The notes beneath the pieces are model-generated. The model was not told the DNA's origin and made no database searches. It worked only from the letters and a program-made list of their open reading frames with translations. A stretch of 64,000 nucleotides of DNA from Streptomyces violascens. Its GTDB lineage: Bacteria; Actinomycetota; Actinomycetes; Streptomycetales; Streptomycetaceae. Every line of letters starts with the position of its first letter. Position 1 is the first letter of the stretch. The position numbers were made by a program, and so were the translations under genes. Where the stretch lies: assembly GCF_014649955.1 (NCBI RefSeq), contig NZ_BMUA01000007.1, positions 186,001-250,000 on the forward strand, given 5' to 3'. Positions 1-8,283 of the stretch are shown in pieces.

Positions 1-2
1 TG

Positions 3-425
3 ACCTCGGCAGCGACCGCCTCGATGCGCGAGCGCGGACGCGGCGGGGTCGTGAACGTGGCCTCGGTCGCCGCCTTCGTGCCGCGCGGCACCTATGGCGC
101 GTCCAAGGCGTGGGTCGTGCAGTTCACCCAGGGCGCGGCCCGGGACCTCGCCGGGTCCGGGGTGCGCCTGATGGCGCTGTGCCCGGGCTTCGTGCGAACC
201 GAGTTCCACCAGCGGGCCGGCATGGGCACCGACAACATCCCGGGCTGGCTGTGGCTGGACGCCGACAAGCTGGTGGCCGCCGCGCTGACCGACCTCGCGC
301 GCGGCAAGTCGCTCTCGATCCCCGACCCGCGCTACAAGGCGCTGATGGGCGCGGTGAAGCTGGCGCCACGCGGCCTGCTCGGCGGCATCACCTCCAAGAC
401 GGGCCGGAAGTACGGCCCGAAGTGA
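3..425 (+). CDS. SDR-family NAD(P)-dependent oxidoreductase, C-terminal part
   Basis: This is the 3' portion of a short-chain dehydrogenase/reductase gene cut by the left window edge; the frame is open from base 3. The visible part has the SDR catalytic serine in VNVASVAAF followed by the YxxxK signature (YGASK), then the PGFVRTEF segment that follows the active site in classical SDRs. The N-terminal Rossmann glycine motif lies outside the window, so cofactor preference and substrate cannot be judged. It ends 36 bases before the stop of the convergent DUF2264 gene. The family assignment is firm; the physiological reaction is unknown. Confidence 0.9.
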   Translation, partial: TSAATASMRERGRGGVVNVASVAAFVPRGTYGASKAWVVQFTQGAARDLAGSGVRLMALCPGFVRTEFHQRAGMGTDNIPGWLWLDADKLVAAALTDLARGKSLSIPDPRYKALMGAVKLAPRGLLGGITSKTGRKYGPK

Positions 426-461
426 GCCGGCCGCCGTGGCCGCGAGGGCCGCGGCGGGGCC

Positions 462-2321
462 TCACCTGTCCTCCGTACGGACGGTCGGGGAGGCGGAGTC
501 GAGCACGAGCCGGCAGGTGGTTCCGTTCTGCCAGGTCACCCGGACGGTGTGGCCGGTGACCTGGATGTCGGCGAGGGTGTGGACCGGGCTCGGGTCCGGC
601 TCGGCGGTGAGGGAGGCGAGCGCGATGAACAGGGATGCCGCGCTGCCGGTAGCTCCGTGGAGCGCCCGGATGTCCGAGGCGGGCCCGAACAGGGTTGATC
701 CTGCGGCCAGTTGGCGCACCTCTGCCCCGTAGCCGTGCACGGGGTGCAGCTGGGCGGTGCGGCCGGGGGTGGTGGCCCAGCCGGTCTGGCGGACGGGGGT
801 GCCCGGCTCGGCCCCGGTGACGAGGTGGGCGCGGAGTTCGGCGCGGCCGTGCGCGAGGGTGACCGAGACGATCCGCACGCCGGGCGGGCCCGGCCGCGGC
901 TCGGACAGGGATGCCGCCCAGCCGGGACCGCTGCCGAGCGGGACGGCCGGGCCCCGGGTGGTGGACTCCCCCTCTGCCAGCAGCCCGAAGTGGTTGTCGG
1001 GCACGCCGTCGGAGGTGGGTCCGGTGGCGGTCGAGTAGGCGAAGCGGGAGTACCAGGGGTCCTCGTCCGCGCCGCCGTCCACGTGGTGGTTGCTGCCGTG
1101 GTTGTGGAGGCGGATCAGGCCGTCCGCGGCCGTCGACTGGATCAGCAGGCCCGGCGGGCCGAGGGTCATGGTGGCGTCCTCGGTCTCGGCCGGCAGCGGC
1201 TCCTCGACGGCCGTCCATACGGGGTGCTCGGGCGGCAGCAGCAGTCCGAGGTAGCCCTTGGACGCCCAGTACGGGGATGCGGGGCCCGAGTAGTGCTGGA
1301 TCGCCGGTGGGTACGGGCCGTGCCAGCCCAGGGTGAGCAGCCCGGCGGCGTCGGTCGCGCCCCGGCCTTCGGGCCGGTCGAGGAAGTACTTCAGGGTGCC
1401 CGAGGCCAGTCGGCGGGTGGCTCCGGGGCTGAGCGGGGTGTGACCGGTGAGCGCGCCGAGCCAGGGTGCGGCCGCGGCGGCGAACCGGTAGGTCAGCGAT
1501 CGCCCGTACGGCATCGGCGCGCCGTCGGCGCCGAACAGGCGGCTGTGGGCGTCGAGTTGGGCGTGCAGCCGGGGACCGTAGCGGTCCAGCAGGTCCTGGT
1601 CGTCACTCAGATACCCGTGCAGGACGGGATAGAAGTGGAGGGCCCAGGCGTTGTAGTGGTCGAAGGAGCGGTTCGGTCCGTCGCTGTACCAGCCGTCACC
1701 GAGGTACCACTGGTCGATGCGTTCCAGGGCGCGCTCGATGGTGGCCTTGGCACGGTCTGTCTCGATGCCGGCGTCCTGGAGGAATCCGGCGACGGTGAGG
1801 CCGAACAGCCACCAGTTGTTGTCGATCGGGGACGGACCGAGGGCGGGCAGCAGCCAGTCGACGGCGCGCCGGCGGGTGCGGTCGTCGAGCTTGTCCCACA
1901 GCCAGGGGCGGGTGAGGCGGAGGCCGAGGGCGACGGAGGCCGCCTCGACGATCGCCTGCCGTACGTGGGTGGTGAGCGGCCAGGCGTCGGGAGACTCCGG
2001 GCCCAACTCACCGGTCTTGACGGGCAGTCGAGTACCCGAGGCGAGCCCCTCGGCGTAGCGGTCGAGGTGGCCGTGGGGGTCGTCGCCCCGGGCCCCGGCC
2101 ACGCGGAGCGCTGCGAGCAGCCAGGTACGGGCATAGCCTTCGAGCCCGTCGGAGCGCGGCCCCGACCAGCCGGCCCGGGCGCCGGGCAGATTGATCAGCC
2201 CCCACCGGGGCGAGGCGTAGGGCCGCACGGCCAGGAGCAGTCGATCCGCCGACCGCTCCCAGTGCGCACGGGTCCAGCCGGTGTAGGGGCTGAGCTCCCG
2301 GTTCTCGGACGGGGTGGGCAT
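462..2321 (-). CDS. DUF2264 domain-containing protein, putative glycan-degrading enzyme
   Basis: The 619-residue product has a DUF2264-like all-alpha N-terminal half (about residues 12-350) rich in Trp and aromatic motifs such as DNNWWLFGL and WYSDGPNRSFDHYNAWA, then a probable beta-rich C-terminal region. I see no signal peptide, so it is likely cytoplasmic. DUF2264 proteins often lie in polysaccharide-use loci; I recall a link to uronic-acid glycoside hydrolases but cannot confirm it here. It diverges from a sugar-type regulator and sits beside a sugar ABC operon, which fits intracellular processing of an imported oligosaccharide. The ATG is preceded by AGGGGG at good spacing. Family confidence is high, substrate unknown. 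Confidence 0.82.
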   Translation of the reverse strand: MPTPSENRELSPYTGWTRAHWERSADRLLLAVRPYASPRWGLINLPGARAGWSGPRSDGLEGYARTWLLAALRVAGARGDDPHGHLDRYAEGLASGTRLPVKTGELGPESPDAWPLTTHVRQAIVEAASVALGLRLTRPWLWDKLDDRTRRRAVDWLLPALGPSPIDNNWWLFGLTVAGFLQDAGIETDRAKATIERALERIDQWYLGDGWYSDGPNRSFDHYNAWALHFYPVLHGYLSDDQDLLDRYGPRLHAQLDAHSRLFGADGAPMPYGRSLTYRFAAAAAPWLGALTGHTPLSPGATRRLASGTLKYFLDRPEGRGATDAAGLLTLGWHGPYPPAIQHYSGPASPYWASKGYLGLLLPPEHPVWTAVEEPLPAETEDATMTLGPPGLLIQSTAADGLIRLHNHGSNHHVDGGADEDPWYSRFAYSTATGPTSDGVPDNHFGLLAEGESTTRGPAVPLGSGPGWAASLSEPRPGPPGVRIVSVTLAHGRAELRAHLVTGAEPGTPVRQTGWATTPGRTAQLHPVHGYGAEVRQLAAGSTLFGPASDIRALHGATGSAASLFIALASLTAEPDPSPVHTLADIQVTGHTVRVTWQNGTTCRLVLDSASPTVRTEDR

Positions 2322-2442
2322 GGTGTCCCCCTGAAGCTGAAGACGGAGGCGGAGCGCGAGCGCCCCGGCACCCGTCCCGTGCCGGTGAATCTCTGGGAAC
2401 TTAGAACTCCGTCTGATCGAACGTCAATGGATCGGACCGAAT

Positions 2443-2466
2443 GATCGAAACTCCCATCGTTCGATC
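2443..2466. promoter_or_regulatory. Candidate operator in the divergent regulator/DUF2264 promoter region
   Basis: GATCGAA at 2443-2449 and TTCGATC at 2460-2466 form an inverted repeat with a 10-base gap. A further GATCGAA half-site lies at 2415-2421. Similar half-sites recur before the binding-protein gene at 3905, so this is probably the binding site of the regulator encoded at 2524. Binding itself is inferred. Confidence 0.5.
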
Positions 2467-2523
2467 ACGTTGCATTAGGGTCTGGGCCCAACCGGGCCGC
2501 CACACCGCGAAGGGGATGCCGCT

Positions 2524-3687
2524 GTGCGTGAAAGTGCTGCTGAACGTCATGACCGACTGCTGGGGCTGGTGCGCGGGCGCGGCTCGGCGCGGGTGTCCGA
2601 GCTCGCCGCGCAGTTGGGGGTCTCGCCGGTGACCGTGCGGCGGGACGTGGAGTTCCTCGCCAACGAGGGGCGGCTCGACCGGGTGCACGGGTCGGTGTCC
2701 TGGCCCGGCACCGGGGAGGCCGCCCACCCCCAGGCCCCGGCCCGCCTCCCGTCCCAGGGCCCCGGCGCGCGCGAGCTCGTCATCGGCATGCTGGCGCCCA
2801 ACGCCACGTACTACTTCGCCGAGGTCATCCGGGGTGCGCACGAGGCGGCCGCCGCCGCGGGGGCGCGGCTCATCCTGCGGATCTCGGACTACCGGCCGCA
2901 GGAGGACGCGGGGCGGGCGGCCGGGCTGCTCGCGGCCGGGGCCGAGGGCCTCCTGATCGCGCCGGGCTGGAAGGAGCCGGACGACCCGGTCGAGCACGGC
3001 GCCTGGATCGCCGGCCTCCCGGTGCCCACCGTGCTCCTGGAGCGGCGCGGTGTGCCCGGCCGGGAGCTGGACGACCTGGACCGGGTCTGCTCGGACCACA
3101 GCCACGGCGTGCTCCTCGCGGTGCGCCATCTGCTGGGGCTGGGGCACAGCACGCCCCTGCTCGTGGCCCGCGCGGACAGCCCGACGGCGATCGCGGTGCG
3201 CGCCGGATACCGGTACGCGCTCGACTCGCTCGGCCTCGAGCCGCCGCTGCCGGTGATCGGTTCGGTGTCGGCCGAGGCGGATCCCGCCGGGTTCGAGCGG
3301 GCCGTGCAGGCGCTGCGTACCGCGGTCCTGGCCGGGCAGGCCACGGCGGCGCTCGTGCACAACGACGTGGACGCGATCCGGATCGTGCAGCGCCTGGCCG
3401 AACTGGGCGTACGGGTGCCGGAGAACCTGGCGCTCGTGGCGTACGACGACGAGGTGGCCGCCCTCGCGGACATCCCGCTCACCGCGGTCGCGCCGCCCAA
3501 GCACGAGGTCGGGCGGTACGCCGCCGAGCTGCTGATCGAGCGCCTGCGCGGCACGCCGACGGCGGGTTCGGGCGGGCCCGAAGAGGCCCCGCGGCGCCAT
3601 GTCGACCTGCTGCCGAGGCTGCGCGTGCGGGCTTCATGCGGGGCACCCTCCGCCACTTTGGGGAGCCCCGTGAGCGTTCGGTCCTGA
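2524..3687 (+). CDS. DeoR/LacI-type hybrid transcriptional regulator of sugar uptake
   Basis: The 387-residue protein joins an N-terminal DeoR-like winged helix-turn-helix (about residues 5-60; RHDRLLGLV, SELAAQLGVSPVTVRRD) to a LacI/periplasmic-binding-protein-like sensor domain (about residues 80-375; FAEVIRGAHEAAAAAG, LALVAYDDEVAAL, LTAVAPPKHEVGRYAAELLIERL). It probably represses the adjacent ABC operon and the divergent DUF2264 gene until a sugar ligand binds. The GTG at 2524 begins just ahead of the DNA-binding helix, making the protein a usual length for this class. The ligand cannot be read from sequence. Confidence 0.9.
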   Translation: MRESAAERHDRLLGLVRGRGSARVSELAAQLGVSPVTVRRDVEFLANEGRLDRVHGSVSWPGTGEAAHPQAPARLPSQGPGARELVIGMLAPNATYYFAEVIRGAHEAAAAAGARLILRISDYRPQEDAGRAAGLLAAGAEGLLIAPGWKEPDDPVEHGAWIAGLPVPTVLLERRGVPGRELDDLDRVCSDHSHGVLLAVRHLLGLGHSTPLLVARADSPTAIAVRAGYRYALDSLGLEPPLPVIGSVSAEADPAGFERAVQALRTAVLAGQATAALVHNDVDAIRIVQRLAELGVRVPENLALVAYDDEVAALADIPLTAVAPPKHEVGRYAAELLIERLRGTPTAGSGGPEEAPRRHVDLLPRLRVRASCGAPSATLGSPVSVRS

Positions 3688-3811
3688 GCCGCGGCCGTCC
3701 TCCGCGACGACTCACACCGTCGACGCCACACACCCCCACCCCTCGCTCCCTCGACACCACACGCGACCGTTCGAAACCGTCCAGGATCATTCAATCCCTC
3801 TCTGATCTTTT

Positions 3812-3825
3812 TTCGATCAATCGAA
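3812..3825. promoter_or_regulatory. Candidate operator upstream of the sugar ABC operon
   Basis: TTCGATCAATCGAA has 6-base complementary arms around a CA centre and reuses the TTCGAT/ATCGAA half-sites found at 2415-2466. It ends 9 bases before a TTGACT hexamer (3835-3840), which with AAGGAT at 3858-3863 (17-base spacer) could be the operon promoter. The location suits a repressor site; this is inference from motif sharing. Confidence 0.5.
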
Positions 3826-3904
3826 CTTTCGCTCTTGACTTCGGTCAGAACTGGGCCAAGGATCGCGGCCATCGCCTCGTCCCCTCACGTTCAGGAGCCG
3901 TTCC

Positions 3905-5233
3905 GTGAGCCGCAGTTGGACCAGATCGGCCTCCGCCCTCGTCGGCACCGCCACCGCTCTCGCCGTGCTCACGGCCTGCGGTGGCGGGGACAGCAAGTCG
4001 GACGGCGCGGGAAAGGGCACCGCCGACAAGCCCGTCACCATCACGTTCTGGGCCTGGCAGAAGGGCTCCAAGGACGTGGTGGACGCCTTCAACGCCTCCC
4101 ACAAGAACATCCGGGTGAAGTTCGAGGAGATCCCCTCCGGAAACGCCGGCGGCTACGCCAAGATCTCCAACGCGGTGAAGGCCGGCAACGCCCCGGACCT
4201 CGTCACCGTCGAGTACCCGATGCTCCCGGAGTTCGTCAGCCAGGGCTCGTTCCAGGACATCAGCAAGTACGTCACCGACGACGTGAAGAAGCAGTTCCTG
4301 CCGCAGTCGATCCAGCAGACCACGCTCGGCGGCAAGAACTGGGCGATCCCCTTCGACGCCGCGCCCCAGGCGTACTTCTACCGCAAGGACTTCTTCGAGA
4401 AGAACAGGATCGAAGTCCCCAAGACCTGGGACGAGTTCAAGGCCGCCGCCCAGAAGGCCAAGGCCGCCGACCCCAAGGCGCGCATCGGCACGTTCTTCCC
4501 GGACGACCCGACCACCTTCGAGGCGATGGCCTGGCAGGCCGGCGCCCAGTGGTTCAAGGCCGACGGCGATACCTGGAAGCTCAACACCGCCGACGCCGCC
4601 ACCCACAAGGTCGCCGACTACTGGCAGGGCCTGATCGACGACAAGCTCGTACAGAACGCGGTCTCCTTCAGCCCCGAGTGGACGGCCTCGCTCAAGGACG
4701 GCTCCACCGTCGGCTACCTCGGCGCCTCGTGGGGCGCGGGCGTCCTCAAGGGCACCGTGCCCGACCAGAGCGGCAAGTGGGCGGTGGCCCCCGTGCCCAC
4801 CTGGGACGGCAAGCCGGCCAGCGGGATGCTCGGCGGCTCCACCTGGGCGGTGACCAAGGGCAGCACGAAGACCGAGGCGGCCCTCGAATTCGCCCAGTGG
4901 ATGTCGACCACTCCGGAAGGCATCGACGCCCGCATCAAGTCCGGAACGTCGAGCGCCTTCCCGGCCGACGTCGCGCTGCGCCCGACCGCCAAGAAGGCCT
5001 TCGACACGAGCTTCTACGCCGGCCAGGACATCTACCGGCTCTTCGACTCCGCAGGCAGCTCGATCAACGCCAACTGGGGCTGGGGACCGAGCATGGGCAC
5101 CACCAACACCACGCTCAAGGACCAGCTCGGCAAGGTCGCCGGCGGATCCGTGAAGATCACCGACGCGATCGGTGCCGCCCACGACGCCACCGTCACCGAG
5201 CTGAAGAAGCGCGGACTGAAGGTCGAGGGCTGA
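3905..5233 (+). CDS. Extracellular sugar-binding lipoprotein of an ABC transporter
   Basis: The 442-residue product has a lipoprotein signal peptide (Arg-bearing n-region, hydrophobic core, lipobox LTAC before a GGGD spacer) and a family 1 solute-binding fold: VTITFWAWQKGSKDVVDAFN near the mature N terminus, GNAPDLVTVEYPMLPEF, the YRKDFFEKN hinge and a C-terminal Trp-rich segment. It should capture an oligosaccharide outside the membrane and deliver it to the two permeases encoded immediately downstream. No ATPase gene lies in the operon, as is common in Streptomyces, where a shared MsiK-type ATPase often serves. AGGAG precedes the GTG start. Confidence 0.92.
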   Translation: MSRSWTRSASALVGTATALAVLTACGGGDSKSDGAGKGTADKPVTITFWAWQKGSKDVVDAFNASHKNIRVKFEEIPSGNAGGYAKISNAVKAGNAPDLVTVEYPMLPEFVSQGSFQDISKYVTDDVKKQFLPQSIQQTTLGGKNWAIPFDAAPQAYFYRKDFFEKNRIEVPKTWDEFKAAAQKAKAADPKARIGTFFPDDPTTFEAMAWQAGAQWFKADGDTWKLNTADAATHKVADYWQGLIDDKLVQNAVSFSPEWTASLKDGSTVGYLGASWGAGVLKGTVPDQSGKWAVAPVPTWDGKPASGMLGGSTWAVTKGSTKTEAALEFAQWMSTTPEGIDARIKSGTSSAFPADVALRPTAKKAFDTSFYAGQDIYRLFDSAGSSINANWGWGPSMGTTNTTLKDQLGKVAGGSVKITDAIGAAHDATVTELKKRGLKVEG

Positions 5234-5237
5234 CCGG

Positions 5238-6257
5238 ATGAGGCCCGGCACCACGGCCGCCGACACCGGGCCGCACCCCGACACGGCTGCCGCACGCACC
5301 GCAGCCGCACACACCGAAGGGGCACCCGTGACGGCCGCACGCAAGGCGTCCCGGACCCGGCGGGCGCGGGGCCGGGCCACCGGCGCCGCGGCCGGCGTGC
5401 TGCTCACCCCCTTCTTCGTCCTGTTCACCGCCGTGACGGTGGTGCCGATCGGGTACGCCCTCTGGCTGAGCCTGTTCACCGAGAAGCAGTCCGGGCTCGG
5501 CTTCGGCGGCGCCACCTCCGTGTTCAGCGGGCTCGACAACTACACGGCAGCGCTTGGCGACCGGGCCTTCCGCGAGGGCTTCTGGGTGCTCGCCGGCTAC
5601 TGCGTCGTGTACATCCCGCTGATGGTCGCCGGCGCCCTCGCGCTCGCGCTGCTGCTCGACTCGACGCTGGCCCGCGCCCGCCGCTTCTTCCAGCTGGCCC
5701 TGTTCCTGCCACACGCCGTGCCCGGCATCATCGCCGCGCTGGTCTGGGTCTACCTCTACACCCCGGGCCTCAGCCCCGTCGTGAAGGCGATGAACTCCGG
5801 CGGCATCGGCTTCGACTTCTTCTCCTCCGGCGGCACGCTCCCCTCCGTCGTCAACATCGCGCTGTGGGAATGGCTCGGCTACAACATGGTGATCTTCTAC
5901 GCGGCGCTCCAGGCCATCGACCGCTCCGTCCTGGAGGCGGCCACCATGGACGGTGCGGGCGAGTGGCGCACCGCGTTCGGCATCAAACTCCCGCTGATCC
6001 GCGCCTCGTTGGTGATGGTGTCGCTCTTCACCGTCATCGGCTCGCTCCAGCTCTTCACCGAGCCGCTGATCCTCAACCAGGGCGGCAGTTCCACGGTCAC
6101 CTCCACCTGGACGCCCAACATGTACGCCTACACCGCCGCGTTCAGCCGCAACGACTACGGCCTCGCCGCCGCCTCGGCCGTGCTCCTCGCGCTCGCCGCG
6201 GCCCTGCTCTCCTTCGTCGTCACCCGCCTCACCAACCGGAAGGGGGCCAAGGCATGA
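5238..6257 (+). CDS. Carbohydrate ABC transporter permease (MalF-like)
   Basis: This inner-membrane permease has about six hydrophobic segments (first around residues 50-75) and the cytoplasmic EAA loop (EAATMDGAGEWRTAF, from about residue 233) that docks the ATPase. It follows the binding-protein gene by four bases. The ATG at 5238 gives 339 residues with a low-complexity leader; an in-frame GTG at 5328 behind GAAGGGG gives a more usual 309 residues, so the true start is uncertain. Partner of the permease that starts in its stop codon. Confidence 0.9.
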   Translation: MRPGTTAADTGPHPDTAAARTAAAHTEGAPVTAARKASRTRRARGRATGAAAGVLLTPFFVLFTAVTVVPIGYALWLSLFTEKQSGLGFGGATSVFSGLDNYTAALGDRAFREGFWVLAGYCVVYIPLMVAGALALALLLDSTLARARRFFQLALFLPHAVPGIIAALVWVYLYTPGLSPVVKAMNSGGIGFDFFSSGGTLPSVVNIALWEWLGYNMVIFYAALQAIDRSVLEAATMDGAGEWRTAFGIKLPLIRASLVMVSLFTVIGSLQLFTEPLILNQGGSSTVTSTWTPNMYAYTAAFSRNDYGLAAASAVLLALAAALLSFVVTRLTNRKGAKA

Positions 6258-7120
6258 CCTCCCCCGCCGCCATACCCGGGCAACGGAGCCGCTGGCTGTC
6301 CAGGACCGCGGTCAACGGCACGCTGCTGCTCTCCGTTCTCTACACGCTGTTCCCCCTGGTGTGGCTGGTCACGGCCGCCACCAAGGACACCGGCGGCCTG
6401 CTGTCCGGCGAGGCCTTCTCGTTCAAGGGTTTCGACCTCGGCCACAACCTGTCGCAGCTCGCCTCGTACAACGACGGCGTCTACTTCCGCTGGTACCTCA
6501 ACTCCCTGCTGTACGCGGGCGGTGGCGCCGCCGTGTGCGCGCTGGTCAGCGTCGCCGCGGGGTACGCCTTCGACAAGTACGCCTTCCGCGGCAAGGAGAA
6601 GCTGTTCGGCGTCGTGCTGCTCGGCGTGCTCGTGCCCACCACCGCGCTCGCCCTGCCCATGTACCTGCTGGCGAGCAAGGTCGGCCTGGTCAACACGTAC
6701 TGGTCGGTGCTGATCCCCGTTCTGGTCAACCCGTTCGGGGTTTATCTGTCCCGGGTGTTCAGCGCGAGCTACATCCCCGACGAGGCCCTGGAGGCCGCCC
6801 GTATCGACGGGGCGGGCGAGCTGCGCACGTTCTGGTCGATCGGTCTGCGCATGGTGATGCCGGGCTTCGTGACCGTGTTCCTCTTCCAGTTCACCGCGAT
6901 CTGGAACAACTTCTTCCTCCCCCTGGTCATGCTCAGCGACCAGAAGCTCTTCCCGCTGAGCCTCGGTCTGTACGCCTGGAACAGCAACACCCATGCCGAG
7001 CCGAGCTACTACCCTCTCGTCGTCACCGGCTCCCTCCTCGCCGTCATCCCCCTGATCGTCGCCTTCGTCTCCCTCCAGCGGCACTGGAGGGCCGGGCTCG
7101 CCGCCGGCAGCGTCAAATGA
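6254..7120 (+). CDS. Carbohydrate ABC transporter permease (MalG-like)
   Basis: The 288-residue second permease has about six membrane segments, the EAA loop (EAARIDGAGELRTFWSI, from about residue 180) and the C-terminal VAFVSLQRHWRAGLAAGSVK typical of MalG-like subunits. Its ATG overlaps the preceding TGA as ATGA, so the two subunits are translationally coupled and should form the heterodimeric channel for the sugar delivered by the upstream binding protein. The frame is open far upstream, but only the 6254 start matches the family. Confidence 0.93.
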   Translation: MTSPAAIPGQRSRWLSRTAVNGTLLLSVLYTLFPLVWLVTAATKDTGGLLSGEAFSFKGFDLGHNLSQLASYNDGVYFRWYLNSLLYAGGGAAVCALVSVAAGYAFDKYAFRGKEKLFGVVLLGVLVPTTALALPMYLLASKVGLVNTYWSVLIPVLVNPFGVYLSRVFSASYIPDEALEAARIDGAGELRTFWSIGLRMVMPGFVTVFLFQFTAIWNNFFLPLVMLSDQKLFPLSLGLYAWNSNTHAEPSYYPLVVTGSLLAVIPLIVAFVSLQRHWRAGLAAGSVK

Positions 7121-7178
7121 CCGGCCCGGACACCCCGTTACCCCTGGCCAGCGCCTCGTGAGGAGCCCGAGTCCCACC

Positions 7179-8207
7179 ATGCACCACACCACTGACAATC
7201 GGCCCGCTCTGCTGCTCGCGATGGGGCCCGGCATCGCGGACCGCCTCCTCACGGACCGCCACCGCACCCGGCTCGCCGCCCTCGCCCGCACCGACCCGTA
7301 CCTGGTCGCCGACGACCTCGCCGCGCCCACCGCACCGGTCGCCGCCGCCCTCGCCGAGGCCCGGATCCTGCTCACCTGCTGGGGCGCGCCCCCGCTCACC
7401 GCGGACGTCCTGGACGCGGCCCCCCACCTGCGCGCGGTGGTCCACGCGGCGGGCTCCGTCAAGCACCACATCACCGACGCCTGCTGGGAACGCGGCATCG
7501 CGGTGACGTCGGCCGCCGCGGCCAACGCCCTGCCGGTCGCCGAATACACGCTGGCCGCGATCCTCTTCGCGGGAAAGGACGTGCTGCGCTCGGCCCAGCG
7601 CTACGCCGAACTGCGCACCACCCCCGAGTGGTTGAGCGAGACCGGACGCACGGGGAACTACCGCCGCACCGTCGGCCTGATCGGCGCGTCCCGCATCGGC
7701 CGCCGCGTCATCGAGCTGCTGCGCCCCTTCGATTTCGAAGTCCTCCTGTACGACCCGTACGTGAGCGGAACCGAAGCGGCATCGCTGGGCGTTGAACAGG
7801 TGTCCCTGGACGAGCTGTGCTCCCGCAGCAGCGTCGTCTCCGTCCACGCGCCCCAGCTCCCCGAGACCCATCGCATGCTCGGCGCCCGCCAACTGGCCCT
7901 GATGCCGACGGGTGCCACGCTGGTCAACACCGCGCGCGGCTCCCTGGTCGACGAGCCCGCCCTGCTCGCCGAGCTTCTCTCGGGCCGCCTGCACGCGGTC
8001 CTGGACGTGACGGATCCCGAACTGCCGCCCCGGGAATCCCCGTTGTACGACCTGCCGAACGTCCTGCTGACCCCGCACATCGCGGGCTCGCTGGGCAACG
8101 AACTGCACCGCATGGCGGACCGGGCGCTCGACGAGGTGGAGCGGTTCGCGGCCGGTGTGCCGTTCGCTGATCCCGTACTCCCGGCGGCGCTGCGCCACTC
8201 GGCGTGA
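7179..8207 (+). CDS. D-2-hydroxyacid dehydrogenase family protein
   Basis: The roughly 342-residue protein has the D-isomer-specific 2-hydroxyacid dehydrogenase layout: an N-terminal substrate-domain half, a central NAD-binding Rossmann unit (VGLIGASRIGRRVIELL), the Arg-containing NTARGSLVDE motif, the acidic DVTDPELPP motif and the catalytic His in TPHIAGS. It lies 58 bases after the permease and probably belongs to the same sugar regulon, perhaps reducing a 2-keto acid derived from the imported glycan. ATG 7179 follows AGGAG with a longish spacer; GTG 7158 is a weaker alternative. Substrate unknown. Confidence 0.88.
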   Translation: MHHTTDNRPALLLAMGPGIADRLLTDRHRTRLAALARTDPYLVADDLAAPTAPVAAALAEARILLTCWGAPPLTADVLDAAPHLRAVVHAAGSVKHHITDACWERGIAVTSAAAANALPVAEYTLAAILFAGKDVLRSAQRYAELRTTPEWLSETGRTGNYRRTVGLIGASRIGRRVIELLRPFDFEVLLYDPYVSGTEAASLGVEQVSLDELCSRSSVVSVHAPQLPETHRMLGARQLALMPTGATLVNTARGSLVDEPALLAELLSGRLHAVLDVTDPELPPRESPLYDLPNVLLTPHIAGSLGNELHRMADRALDEVERFAAGVPFADPVLPAALRHSA

Positions 8208-8283
8208 GCCGCTCTCCACGGAGCAAACGGGCCAAATATCACTAAACTGGACGTAATGCACCCCGAGCCGGCCGGGAGGAGCC

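Noticed and set aside
711-2444. 577-residue plus-strand frame opposite the DUF2264 gene
   Set aside because: Gly/Val/Arg-rich shadow with no ribosome site and no known domain.
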